The position numbers and the translations under genes are program-made. The notes under the pieces are model-generated. The model ran no database searches. It saw only the letters and a list, made by a program, of their open reading frames with translations, and had not been told where the DNA came from. From the NCBI RefSeq assembly GCF_001704415.2, contig NC_030808.1:79018594-79082593 (forward strand): a stretch of DNA of 64,000 bases, written 5' to 3'. Shown here in pieces: positions 43,320 through 54,009 of the stretch (the first letter of the stretch is position 1; every line of letters starts with the position of its first letter). This DNA is from Capra hircus (Eukaryota; Chordata; Mammalia; Artiodactyla; Bovidae).

Positions 43320-43730
43320 AAATCTGAACTGATACCAAATTCACTTTCATTTTTAACACAGGCAATACAGTGACTGCTCAGGGCAGGGTAGGTCAAGTTC
43401 AATGTGTTGGATGGCATGATCAGGAATAGCTGTGTGGGATGGGTAGATCAGTTTGGTCTCAACAACCAATACTTAGAGCTTTCTTCTTCACCCCTACCTC
43501 CAATGCTCTATTTCTAGTTAACTGAAAATGAATTTTCCTGACAGTTAAAAGTTTGTTTGTGAAATTTGATAAAATAAAATTTATAGTTCTATGTGTTTAT
43601 ATATACATATATTTTAGTACATACATGTACACACATAAAATATAAGACCACACATACAATTATTCATATATATATACATATGTATACACACACATATTCT
43701 ATGATTTGCTTCCTGTATATTCACTGATTT
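43320..43730. other. Unassigned DNA with TA/CA-rich stretch at 43596-43697
   Basis: 43596-43697 has repeated TATATACA / CACACA units. Otherwise no family recognised. Confidence 0.5.
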
Positions 43731-43732
43731 CT

Positions 43733-43861
43733 TTTTTTCTTTTTTTGTCTGTGCCATGGGACTTGTAGGATGTTAGCTCCCCAGCCAGGAATCAAACCCA
43801 GGCCCACTTTAGTTGGAAGCTTGGTGTCCTAACTACACTGAACCACAAGAGAATTCCCTCT
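43733..43861 (-). mobile_element. CHR-type (tRNA-Glu-derived) SINE, antisense
   Basis: T-rich left tail, then 'gtctgtgccatgggacttgtagga', 'ccccagccaggaatcaaacccaggccca' (reversed B-box region) and 'gtcctaactacactgaaccac..gagaattccc' (reversed head). This family is shared by whales, hippos and ruminants, so it predates the Bov-tA layer. Confidence 0.85.
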
Positions 43862-43983
43862 CCTGATTTTAATACAACTCTGCTTCCCAGAGTTGGTGCA
43901 GACCAGGAAAGGAAAGAGGTAAAATGCCCCAGTGTGATAAGAAAGCCTGTTAGGAAGGAGCTTTGTCCTCTCTTTAGTAATGA

Positions 43984-44992
43984 GTTCAGTTTAGTTCAGT
44001 CACTCAGTTGTGTCCAATTCTCTATGGCCCCATATACTGCACCACACCAGGCTCCCCTGTCCATCACCAACTTCTGGAGTTTGCTCAAACCCATGTAAAC
44101 TGCGTTGGTGATGCCATCCAACCATCTCATCCTCTGTCATCCCCATCTCCTCCTGCCTTCAATCTTTTCTAGCATCAGTCTTTTCCAATGAGTCAGTTCT
44201 TCCCATCAGGTGGCCAAAGTATTGGAGTTTCAGCTGCAACATCAGTCCTTCCAGTGAATATTCAGGACAGTTTTTCCTTTAGGATGGACTGGTTTGGTCT
44301 CCTTGCAGTCCAAGGGACTCTCAAGAGTCTTTTCCAACACTACATTGCAAAAACATTAATTCTTCAGCACTCAGCTTTCTTTATAGTCCAACTCTCACAT
44401 CCACACATGACTACTGGAAAAACTATAGCTTTGACCAAATGGACCTTTGTTGGCAAAGTAATGTCACTGCTTTTTAATATGCTGTCTAGGTTGGTCATAG
44501 CTTTTCTTCCAAGTAGCAGGCGTCTTTTTAATTTCATGGCTGCGGTCACCATCTGCAGTGATTTTGGAGCCCAGGAAAATAAAGTCTGTCATTGTTTCCA
44601 TTGTTTCCTCACCTATTTGCCATGAAGTGATGGGACCAGATACTATGATCTTAGTTTTTTGAATGTTGCGTTTAAGCCAGCTTCTTCACTCTCCACTTTC
44701 ACCCTGTGGCTCAGACAGTAAAGCGTCTGCCCTCAATGCGGGAGACCTGGGTTCAATCCCTGGGTCAGGAAGATTCTCTGGAGAAGGAAATGGCAATCCA
44801 CTCCAGTACTCTTGCCTGGAAAATCCCATGGGTGGAAGAGCCTGGAAGGCTACAGTCCAAGGGGTCTCAAAGAGTTGGACACAACTGAATGAATTCACTT
44901 CACTTCACTTCATTTCCTTCACTTTCATCAAGAGGCTCTTCAGTTCTTCATTTTCTGCCATAAGGGTGGTATCATCTGCATATCTGAGGTTA
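43984..44992 (-). mobile_element. BovB LINE 3' part, antisense, split by a Bov-tA
   Basis: From the 3' terminus ('cagtttagttcagtcactcag') through the C-terminal coding region to 44701. It resumes at 44920-44992 with 'atcaagaggctcttcagttcttcattttctgccataagggtggtatcatctgcatatctgagg', which reverse-translates to the RYADDTTLMAE catalytic block and the residues after it. Frames on the minus strand (44364-44552) keep pieces such as 'VHLVKAIVFPVVMCGCESWTIKKAE'. Many indels: non-functional. Confidence 0.94.
44702..44919 (+). mobile_element. Bov-tA SINE inside BovB, 8-bp TSD
   Basis: 'ctgtggctcagacagtaaagcg', 'gttcaatccctgggtcagg', 'ccactccagtactcttgcc', 'ttggacacaactgaatg', ending in (ACTTC)n. Duplication cactttca at 44694-44701 and 44920-44927. 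Confidence 0.94.
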
Positions 44993-45079
44993 TAAGATTT
45001 ATACAAAATAAGAAAATAGATTTCATCCTCCTGAATTGAATCAGAGTAACCTCCAACTCATATCAACCCCCAACTCATA

Positions 45080-45190
45080 CCATTTCCTTTGGACCCTCAT
45101 AATAACCCTGTGAGGTAGGTAGGTCTGAATGAAGAAAGATATCTAGAAAGTCACCTAGCTACCAGGTTGTGGCAGGAGAATTCAACTGCT
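45080..45190 (-). mobile_element. MIR SINE fragment, antisense
   Basis: 'tttggaccctcataataaccctgtgaggtaggtaggtctg' followed by 'agtcacctagctaccagg' is minus-strand MIR. A second scrap ('gtagatgaggaaacagaggttcc') lies at 45257-45280. Confidence 0.65.
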
Positions 45191-45284
45191 ACCTTAAGAA
45201 AAAAACAATAATATAACTGTGTGTCTCTCATTATGCACCTATGCATTTGGTCTTGTAGATGAGGAAACAGAGGTTCCAGAGCTG

Positions 45285-46685
45285 GTCTCTGAAGTGCCCT
45301 CTGGTTTGTGATCTGACCTGGCTCTATTGAGGACGTGGACAGGTTCCCATCACACGGCAGTGCTTCTTTTTGCTCCACTGTGAGCGTTACCGCTCTGGTG
45401 AGACAGTTTTAGCTATGGCTTGCATGTCTGTCATTCTCTGTCCCTTGGAAAACCTATTTCATGGTCCAGTAGAGCAGAATTTCATCCAGTAGCACTTTGA
45501 CTTGGTGGCTTCAAAGTGTGGTGCCACCCTCCAGCTGGGTTTGGGGCAGTAATGTTTAACAGTCTGGTAGTTAAATCAGAAACAATAATAACACAACAGT
45601 CAGGTTTGGTCCAATACCCTAATGATTCCCAAACCTCATGCTATAAGTGGAAGAGGTGGGAGGGGATGGATGAGTCTGTGATTCTGTAGAATTCATGCCA
45701 TGTTCTTCTATAGCCAGGCAGAGCAAGAAATTCCATTTAGCCATGATCCCACTCTGTGGTTGAACAAGCTTGTGCTTCATTGACAGCCTCCCAGGGTCCA
45801 ATGCTGACAGGCTGGGAATAACTGAAACAATTAATTCTAAAATTATCTCCAAGACAAATCTCTTTTTGTCCAAAAATTCTAGGTTGCTTTAATGTCTGGA
45901 GTGTGTGGTATTTGGGTTTTTCTTCCAACATTAAACAACAAGCTCCAGTCCCAGGGCTCTAGAGTCTCCAGAAATGGAGGCTCCTATCTTGTGTGTCTCC
46001 CCCTTTCCAGGTTAGCCCTGGTGTGGGTGCCCCAATGTGATGAGGCCGTGGACTTGCAGACTTCAGTACCCTCATACGCTCTGACAAGGGTGGCTTGGTT
46101 CGCGGGTCACATCAGGATAGTGCAAACTGAGCTATGCATTTACTGTAATTCTAATCAGATGACTCTATAATTGGAAGAACACCAGTGGCATTCTGTCTTT
46201 GGAATCTTCTCCATTAAGTGACTGAATGAGGGCCAGGGGACCTTTGCTTGCCCCAAATGTAGGTCCTGATGGAGATGTTGGAATCTGGGTACTATGTTCC
46301 GTTCTCCTTTTGTTGGTAAGATGCTAAATCAGTCTGGAATTGGCACATCACATGTATCGCAGTCATTTCCCCTCTCCTCTTAGTAATGTCTGGCCAATTG
46401 CATTTCTAACAGAAAAGAACAAGTGGGATGCACATAGTGTGTATATGGAAGGACAGTGGGGAAAATACCTGTGTATAAGCTTTAGTGCAGTGACTGAATA
46501 TTTTAGGTGAACATTTCCAAGTCTAGATCGTGTTCAGGTTTGGTCATGGTTGTCTAAAATCACAAGAATAATAATCTGAATTTCTTTATCTTTCTGGATA
46601 CATCTGTTAGAAACATTAAAGACAAATGTATTGAGGAAGTAGATTGTAGTAGGAACTTTGTAAAATATTGGATCATTTGGGGAAA
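45285..46685. other. Unassigned DNA
   Basis: 1.4 kb with no recognised family; frames up to 92 codons without motifs. Confidence 0.4.
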
Positions 46686-46689
46686 TATA

Positions 46690-47040
46690 GAAATGAGTCA
46701 GATCTAAACCCTGACCTTGAAAAGCTCATATTTGGAGAGAGCTAAGTCAAGCTCATAACAATTATAATCCAAGATAGAAAGTACAAGTTCTGTGGCATTG
46801 CAATTTAGAGGAAGGAAAGATCATTCCTACATGGGAATATCTGGCTTGGCTTCTTGGAGGAGGTGGCTTTTGAGCCACACTTCAAAGCGTGGGAGGTTAC
46901 CTGGTTCAGGGAAAAACCAGGGGAAGAGAGTTACAGGAGCAAAGGTGAGAGGCAAAATGTGAGGATGTGGGTATTGGTGAGGGTTGTCTTTAAGCAGCCA
47001 GGGTGACTTGGACTTTACCAGGGTCAGCAATCTGGGTCAG
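46690..47040 (-). mobile_element. L2 LINE, antisense
   Basis: 'aaaccctgaccttgaaaagctcatatttggagagagc', 'ggcttcttggaggaggtggcttttgagccac', and 'ccagggtgacttggactttacc' fit antisense L2. Confidence 0.7.
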
Positions 47041-47051
47041 ATTCTTTATGT

Positions 47052-47210
47052 CAGTATTTCTCAAGCCTCCTGTGCAGACACATGGGGATCTTATTAAAAT
47101 CAGATTCTGAAGCTGGGGGGCCTGAAATTCTGCATTTGGAAAAAAAACTCTGAAGTGCTGCTGCTGATGCTGCTGGTCTGAGGATCGCTTTAAGCAATGA
47201 GGAACCATTG
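47052..47210. mobile_element. MER5A-type hAT DNA transposon relic
   Basis: Starts 'cagtatttctcaagcctcc', interior 'cacatggggatcttattaaaatcagattctgaagctgggggg', end 'gatgctgctggtctgaggatcgctttaagcaatgaggaaccattg'. Ends are inverted-repeat-like but decayed; no target-site duplication was found. Confidence 0.8.
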
Positions 47211-47245
47211 AGGATTTTTTAAATTTTCTTAAAAAATTTATCTTA

Positions 47246-47345
47246 TCCGCCCCACAGGTATGGCAAAACCAATACAATATTGTAAAGTAATTAACCACCA
47301 ATTAAAATAAATAAATTTATATTTTAAAAATAATAAAAGGAAAAA
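47246..47345 (+). mobile_element. L1 3' terminus, sense
   Basis: 'aggtatggcaaaaccaatacaatattgtaaagtaatta' followed by an AT-rich tail to about 47345 is the sense L1 3' end common in cattle-type genomes. Confidence 0.75.
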
Positions 47346-47347
47346 GG

Positions 47348-47420
47348 AAAAAAATTATTTTATGTTGGAGTACAGTTGATTAACAGTGTTATGTTAGCTT
47401 CAGATGTGCAGCAAAGATCA
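47348..47420 (-). mobile_element. L1 3' terminus, antisense
   Basis: 'ttattttatgttggagtacagttgattaacagtgttatgttagcttcagatgtgcagcaaag' is the antisense L1 3' UTR start. It faces the preceding sense tail, forming an inverted pair. Confidence 0.7.
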
Positions 47421-47504
47421 CTGAGGGAAGCAGGGAATAGTAGGGAAGGAGTTGCTGCTATAACCAGCCTTATACATCCCTTTAAGGAGACATTTTCAGA
47501 TTGT

Positions 47505-47543
47505 CACACACACACACACACATACACACACACACACACACAC
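47505..47543. repeat. (CA)n microsatellite with one CATA interruption
   Basis: CA units from 47505 to 47543, interrupted once by 'cata' at 47521-47524. Translated frames across it are artefacts. Confidence 0.96.
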
Positions 47544-47544
47544 G

Positions 47545-48905
47545 ACTGGTACAGCAAGCAAGATTCAGGTGAATGTTTGCTTTCTGTCCTTCTTTCCTCA
47601 ATTGCACTGACTCAAAAATCCAGTTAGAGGGTGAAAGTGGACAAAGGGTGGAAAGATATTCAAGACTTGGATTCGAGAAACCAGGTACGACACAAGTCAC
47701 AATATAAAAGCTGTTTTGGTTTCAGAAGTGGTTTCTTCTAAACTGATTGTTGAAGGGAAGAAGTGAGCTGATGATTGCCTTTGTATTTGAAACCAATTGA
47801 AATCCTGGCCGTCTGGCTTGGTCATTAATATATTTTGTAATATGATGATAATACTTTCATTATACTATGGATGAAAGAATAGAGATCAGAGTCAGAAGAT
47901 CTGACCTTAATCCTCTAAACTTTCAGAGTGTCCCATGAAGTTCCCCATCTAGAACATTTAAGAATCAACCTTTAACTGGCCAGCTCTCAGTTCTTCATAA
48001 AAACCGAATAAGCCAATGAATCAGAAGGGGCTTCTTAGACTGACAAGTGCCTTGCAGGTGAAGCACCTGCCAGGTGTAAGGGCTGCCTCTTATTGCTACA
48101 GATGAAGACGTTAGTCTTTTCTCTGCTCTTGGGAATTGCTAGTGGAATGACTTAGCATCTGTGGGGAGGGGCCTACGGCAGCCTCAGGGGCAAGGCCCCA
48201 GGCAGTGTGATGTGGGAGGTCGCCCGTGGAGTTTGCGTCCTGTGTCACAGCAGGATGCACCTGCAGCCAGCGGGTCAGACTTGCCCTTGCATCTGGCTGT
48301 ATAGCTTCCTGTGATCTCTAGGGAAGTGTCATCAGCTGCTATATTGCCGTGCAAAGCATCCTCTGGGAGTGACGTTGAGGCCAGACTCAGGTGCTTGGAA
48401 GCTTCTGCCTGAGTTATGTCTTGTGTTCTCTGCTGCCTAAGAAAGGTTTTCCGGGCTTCAAACCCAGAGCCGGTAACACTGGCAGATGGGGATATTTATT
48501 GAGTAAGGGCAGAGTCAGGAGCATTAAGCCTCCAAGGGCTCAGAGAAAACAGGCAGGACATCAAGAAGCAGCCTCTGGGCCAGACAGAGAGGAAGGCAAA
48601 CAGGTGGCATTCATGGTATGTGGGGAGAGGGGATGATGACTCCTGAGAGTCAGACCTGCAAAGTCAGTAGCCTGGACCAGAGGATTCTGCTGCATTTCAA
48701 GCTTGATAGAATTGGGTGTTTTCAAAACAACAGACAAGAGATAACTATGGGGGTCAGGTTCAATCTGCTTATTTTGTACTGGAGGCAACTGAGGTATTTG
48801 GTAGGGGCTTGCCCTGGTTACACTCCGAATGAATAGAAGACCCCAGGCTGCATGCCAGGTCTTGTGATTACCTATTGCTGGTTGAAAAGGACCATCATTT
48901 TTTGC
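47545..48905. other. Unassigned DNA
   Basis: No family recognised. A short palindrome lies at 48054-48072 (cttgcaggtg...cacctgcc). The 81-codon frame at 48391-48636 has no motif. Confidence 0.4.
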
Positions 48906-48911
48906 CTTTCT

Positions 48912-49000
48912 TTGACCTCAGTTTCTTCATTTGGAAAAAGAGGGGATTGGAAGAGCTGTTCTCTCCCTTCTATAATCTTCTAGCTCCAATATTTGATGAG
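48912..49000. mobile_element. Ancient SINE-like relic
   Basis: 'gacctcagtttcttcatttggaaaaagaggggattggaagagctgttctctcccttctataatcttctagctcc' is the old SINE class of 27595 in the opposite orientation. Confidence 0.5.
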
Positions 49001-49309
49001 TCCCAGGGACCCAGATTCAATCCCGGCCCAGGACCTCGCCCCCTCTAGGTTGTGCTCTGAGGAATCACACCCTCCCTCCTTACTCTCCCTCGGGAATCTG
49101 CAATAATGTTTCATCCCTGTTCGCAGACTCACTTTCACAAGAGGAAATCAATAGATTCTTCAAGCGGTTGGACGACAGGATGATGCCTGGGCCTATTTTG
49201 TCAACCAGGTGGCTCTGCTGAGGGAAGTTGTATGAGTCATTGTCGGCCAGAAATGTAAATCTGGCCTGAGGCTTCCCTTGCAGCAAAATTTAGGTCAGTA
49301 ATAATTGTG

Positions 49310-49525
49310 AGCGTCTGTGCAGCACGTTACAGTTACAAATTGCTTTACATACCTCATTTGTTTATCACAACTATTCAGAGATGTCGGTGTTATTGTTGTG
49401 CCCATTTTGCAGATGAGGAAAATAGGCCCCAGAGGTATGGTAACTTTCCTAAGGTGACAGGAAGTGTGAGTGGTCAACCTGGGACTTAGTTGTCTCTTAG
49501 GACTTAGTTAAGTCTTTGGACTTTA
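49310..49525 (-). mobile_element. MIR3-type SINE, antisense
   Basis: 'gcagcacgttacagttacaaattgctttacatacctcatttg', 'cccattttgcagatgaggaaaataggccc', 'acctgggacttagttgtc' follow minus-strand MIR3 order. Confidence 0.8.
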
Positions 49526-49850
49526 CAATCCATGTTTCATGTACCATGTCTCTTTATATCAGGCTTCTTACTGCCAACTCAGCTTCCAAGGAACTAAACA
49601 ATAGCAAGGAAGGTCCATCTGCTTTGTGTCATTTCCATGGGGAAGCGATGGTTGTAGAGCACCAGCGTGGGTATTATAGTAATGGCAACAGGCTCAGGAA
49701 GAGACCTTCCATCTCTCAAATGGAAGACCAAGTCTCCTGATTTCCGAACCAAGGCCTTTTTTTTTTTTCTATTTTGTGAAATATGAAACATAATTCCAAC
49801 ACTTAAAAAGAGGATGATGACAACTATAACATTGCAATAAACTTTCTTGA
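49526..49850. other. Unassigned DNA, T-run at 49758-49769
   Basis: No family recognised. The 97-codon minus frame at 49594-49887 crosses the T-run and the SINE edge. Confidence 0.4.
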
Positions 49851-49852
49851 GT

Positions 49853-50069
49853 GCATGTGTGTGCTGAGTCACTTCAGTCGGGTTCAACTCTTTGCCACCC
49901 TATGGACTACAGCCTGCCAGGCTCCTCTGTCCATGGGATTCTCCAGGCAAGAATATTCGAGTGGGTTGCCATGCCCTTCTCCAGGGTAATCTTTCTAACC
50001 CAGGGATTGAACCTGCATCTCCTACACTGGTAGGTAGATTCTTTATCACTAGGGCCATTTGGGAAGCCC
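49853..50069 (-). mobile_element. Bov-tA SINE, antisense
   Basis: 'gtgctgagtcacttcagtcgg', 'ctacagcctgccaggctcc', 'gggattgaacctgcatctcc', 'atcactagggccatttgggaagccc' in order. Confidence 0.94.
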
Positions 50070-50640
50070 ATTACCCAAATATTTCTAATTGTATCCACTT
50101 CTGAGCTTATAGGAATTGTGTACTTCCTGGCCCCCTTGAGCCAGGGAGGATTGTACAGTTAGTCCTGGCTAAACTTTGTGGGAAGAGGTGACCATGTCAC
50201 TTCTAGTCTGGAGTGTGAATTGTTCTTTCTCTTCCTTGGCATGGCTGCCAGTAAGAGGGTGGTAGCTGCGCTGTCTGCCTTGGTCCATGAATGACAAGAA
50301 TCAGAGCCCCTTTGCCAACCTGCCATGAATGAGCAGAAAAAGCCAAATCTCTGTTGTCTGAAGTGTCTATGATTCAGACTTTTGTCATCATAGCAAAACC
50401 TAACCTATCCTTGTTCATCTTTCCACCTCCCTGACTTTGAAAGCATGCTTCAGCTTTTAAAAGAAACAAACATTACCCAAAACAACTGAGTCTCTTTCTA
50501 ACTTACCTTTTCCCAGCCCTTTTCCTTGACCCCCCAAACAACCACCATCCAAAGATGGACATCTAATAGGTTGTCCTATTCATGTTGGGTACATTTATTC
50601 CATAAACATGTGTCCAAGACAATATATAGTGTTGATTCAT
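50070..50640. other. Unassigned DNA
   Basis: No family recognised. Confidence 0.4.
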
Positions 50641-51010
50641 GGTTTTTTTTTTTTAACGCGGATGATGTAATAATACTGACTTATTCTGCAAATTGCTTTT
50701 TTCATTCAATATTATTATTTTAAATAAATTGATATTGGTACATAGTTTATTCACTTTAACTTCTACATTGCTTTTCTTTTTCTTAAAAGTGTTACAATTT
50801 ATCAAGCCCATTTTCTTAATAATGGGCTTTAACATTTCTATTCCTTCACTTCATATTGTCAGACTTCAAGAATTTTAGCTAATCTGATGGATGTGAGATG
50901 GCATCTCTTAATTTTTAAATCTGCATCTCTTTATTAGTGAAGTTAAGCATTTTACCATATGCTGAGAATCATTTCTCTTTCCACACTTTGCGTGTTCATA
51001 CAGTCTGCCA
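50641..51010 (-). mobile_element. L1-like relic, antisense
   Basis: 'ttttcttaataatgggctttaacatttc', 'gctaatctgatggatgtgagatggcatctcttaattttt' and 'gtgaagttaagcattttaccatatgc' follow an antisense L1-type order. AT-rich and decayed. Confidence 0.55.
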
Positions 51011-52355
51011 GTGTATCTTGATTGCTTTTAATTCTTCTTATGGATGTATAGGATTTCTCTGCTATATTCGGGGTATTCATTCTTTGTCAGTCACATATGT
51101 TGAACATGCATCTGTGACTTGCTTTTATCTTTCTATTTTTTGGCTGCCCAGTTCTCAGTTGTTGCAAGCCACTGGCTGCCTGCCTACACACTTAATTTTT
51201 CAGATCATGGCAACGACATGGTGAAAATAGCTTGGAGGTGTATTTTGAAAAGCCTGTGTGAATAAATGTTCCTTGACTCTAAATATCTGTAGTAGGCTCA
51301 GGAATGTGTTCTTACAAAAGAATCTGTGAAGGACCTGTTTTGCTTACTCAAGGATCTCATTTGCTAATATAATTCTGTGGTGAAAGCAAAAGAACCAGGT
51401 GTAAGTGGAAAAAAAAAAAACCTTAGTCACTAAGGCTTGTTTGGGCTGCTTGGTGCTGAACACCGGGGTGACAGGTTCTCCTGCCATGGTGAATCCTGGC
51501 AAGATCTGCCTGGCTCTTCGGACATTCTGCAGCCCCAACATATGTGGGAGGACACCTGAAAGAAGTTTCATCCTCAGGTGGTCTCTCCTCTCCACCTACA
51601 CACTTTGGAGAGCCTTCACCAGGGTGTGATGGTGGCAAGTTTGGGATGCATTCATCAGAAGGTAGGAGAAAGCAGTGTCTTGAAAGTGCCTTTAGCTTTC
51701 CAGTGGGGAGAGTCACTTTCAAGCTTTGTTTATCTCTCCGTGCCTCAGCTAACCCCAGGAGAAAACCTTAGCTCAGGACAGGAAGCTCAGAGCACCCAAA
51801 AGGATGACTACAGAACTCAGGACTATTTATGTCTGCCTCTCACATGTCGCTCCATCTCTGCCCCAGGAGGCCAGGCTGCACAGGTGCTCTAAGGGCACCT
51901 GATATCCCATCACTCCCTAGGAAACCAATGGGCCTGGAGGAAGCTGAGCTCTGGGATCAATTACGCTGGTGAAACTACAAAGGCTAGGGATGAGCCAGGA
52001 GTGTCGTGGCTTAGGAACGACTTGCTGAAAAAAGACTCAATGTTCCCAGGTGGAATCCAGTGGCCCCAGGGGGAAGTGACCCAGCATGTCTGGCCCATCG
52101 GCCCTAGTTGCTTGGCCCGAGGAGCCAGGACACGCCTGCCGTTCCAGCTGACTCACTTGAGTGGCAAATTCTTTTCTCCCGTACAGTCCTCTCATCTTCA
52201 AAGGGAATTTATTAAGCCCCACAATGCTATCCGCACTGGGCCAGGTGTTGTACTGGCCCATTAGGTGGACACAGGCTTCTGCCCCCAGGAGCGTGCCGAA
52301 TGAGGTGGAGGATAGCAGCTGAGACTGTTGACATTGTCCGAGATTATCCTGAAGC
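51011..52355. other. Unassigned DNA
   Basis: No family confidently recognised. Overlapping frames of 74-130 codons exist on both strands at 51344-52429, but none shows a domain, and they mutually overlap. Confidence 0.4.
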
Positions 52356-52359
52356 AGCT

Positions 52360-52985
52360 GGTACAAACCCTCCTGCTCTTTACAACAGTGTGTATAAAAC
52401 TCTCGGCGCATGCTGTGTTCTCTCTTCATCCCCTTGCCTTAGCTCTCTCTGTTCCTTTTGCCTGGAATGCTTTTCCACTCTGTGTGCTTAGTACCTTCAA
52501 ATGCCAACTCCTACACAGAGTCTTGGGCTTCCCTTATGGCTCAGCAGTACAGAATCTGTCTGCAGTGTGAGAGACCCGGGTTCAATCTCTGGGTTGGGAA
52601 GATCCCTTGGAGAAGGAAACGGTAAGCCACTCCAATATTCTTGCCTGGGAAATCCCATGGACAGAGGAGCCTGGTGGGCCACAGTCCATGGGGTCTCAAA
52701 GAGTTGAACAAAACTGAGCAGAGCGTACACACACAGGTGGAGTCTTCTCTGATCACCCCGGGTGGAGCTGACCTCTCTGAAGTCTGCATCCACATGGCAT
52801 TTTGTATCCTTGTTCCTATGGCACATACCCTTGTGCCAGAAACTTCTGCTTACTTGTTTATCTTCCTTTGTGGAGTCTGGCTTTCTTGAAGGTGGTTTTT
52901 CTGGCTTTTTCCTCTATATTTCCCCACCAAGAATTCAGTAGATTCTCAGTAAACACATGCTGGATTAAGTAAAGCAAGGGTACAG
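52360..52985 (+). mobile_element. L2 LINE 3' part, sense, split by a Bov-tA
   Basis: 52360-52517: 'ccttgccttagctctctctgttccttttgcctggaatgcttttcc', 'ttcaaatgccaactcctac'. Resumes at 52740: 'agtcttctctgatcaccccgg' through 'gtgtttatcttcctttgtgg'-like text to 'attcagtagattctcagtaaacacatgctgg', the L2 3' end. Confidence 0.8.
52525..52739 (+). mobile_element. Bov-tA SINE inside L2, 7-bp TSD
   Basis: 'gggcttcccttatggctcagcag', 'cccgggttcaatctctgggttggg', 'tggacagaggagcctggtgggcc', then a (CA)n end. Short duplication gagtctt at 52518-52524 and 52740-52746, with L2 continuing across it. Confidence 0.93.
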
Positions 52986-53027
52986 CGTGTGCTTTTATCT
53001 GATTCCACCTTGTGGCATGACTGTAAG

Positions 53028-53118
53028 CAGGTCACATGTGTCTGAGTCTTAGTTTCCTGCTCTGTAAAATGGGAGTGGGGAGGATAAATGAGGTAAAGGG
53101 CCTCCAAGAAGTTTTCTG
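53028..53118 (+). mobile_element. MIR SINE fragment, sense
   Basis: 'gcaggtcacatgtgtctgagtcttagtttcctgctctgtaaaatgggagtggggaggataaatgagg' is the plus-strand MIR core. Confidence 0.82.
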
Positions 53119-53119
53119 G

Positions 53120-53620
53120 CTCTCTCATCTATGATTTGAACATTCTGGTGTAGAAGAAAACCGAGAGTTCATTATAATTCAGTAAAGACCAGGGTACTGT
53201 TCTAATTTACATGTATTAAAGGGCCCCATAGATACTTTCCACCTCTAGTCTGTCACCTTTACAAATTAGAATTGTGCAAATTATCTGACTGAAGCTTCAA
53301 GAGGCTTGAGATTGATTACAGGAAGTATATACACTTTATCTTCCCTGGGGAATAAAACTGTTGAACTTAGAGATTCTTTGAAAGGAATTTCTGACTGTAT
53401 CTTCTGATGGCTTTTGTCAGCCTGAGTGCTGGGAGGGGTCACTGCGTGGCTGTGCATGTCACCCCAGCATCTCTCTTCCCATGGATGCAGACTGCATGCA
53501 TATGTTAGTTCCAGTAGCTTCTGACCCATGGACCAACACTTTTCCCACACCACCTCTCTGCCCCTTGAGTTAAAGGTTTGAAATTCCCTGCCTGAATAGT
53601 ATTGAGTGGCTCTCATATTC
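53120..53620. other. Unassigned DNA
   Basis: No family recognised. The 122-codon minus frame at 53281-53649 has no domain. Confidence 0.4.
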
Positions 53621-53630
53621 ATAAGATGCT

Positions 53631-53849
53631 GGGTACTCCGCCGCTTCATTCATGTCTAACTCTATGCGATGCTACGGATTGTACCCCACTAGGTTCCTCT
53701 ATCCATGGGATTTTCCTGGGAAGAATACTGGAGTGGGTTTCCCTTTCCTCCTTTAGGGGATCTTCCTGACACAGGGATCAAACCTGTGTCTCCTGTATCT
53801 CTTGCTCTGTAGGCAGATTCTCTAACACTGAGCCACCATGGAAGTACTT
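53631..53849 (-). mobile_element. Bov-tA SINE, antisense, 10-bp TSD
   Basis: 'cattcatgtctaactctatgcgatgc', 'gtaccccactaggttcctctatcc', 'ctctaacactgagccaccatgg'. Duplication ataagatgct at 53621-53630 and 53850-53859. Confidence 0.95.
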
Positions 53850-53904
53850 ATAAGATGCTAATAATACACAATTTTGATCTTGTCCTGCCTATGAAGAGAG
53901 GCAG

Positions 53905-54005
53905 GACAATGGTTATTTTTGACCCATTTTGCAGATGGAGCTAAGACTCAGACAGGTGAACTGACTTCAGAAGCTGCATGATTAAGAACTTCTGAGTCCG
54001 GCCTA
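53905..54005 (-). mobile_element. MIR SINE fragment, antisense
   Basis: 'gacccattttgcagatggagctaagactcagacaggtgaactgacttcagaagctgc' and 'aacttctgagtccggc' are minus-strand MIR. Confidence 0.72.
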
Positions 54006-54009
54006 GGGA

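Noticed and set aside
51344..51595. 83-codon minus-strand frame with a mitochondrial-protein-like look
   Set aside because: No family could be matched. The C-terminal FFF comes from an A-run, overlapping frames exist on the other strand, and there is no processed-pseudogene tail in the right place.
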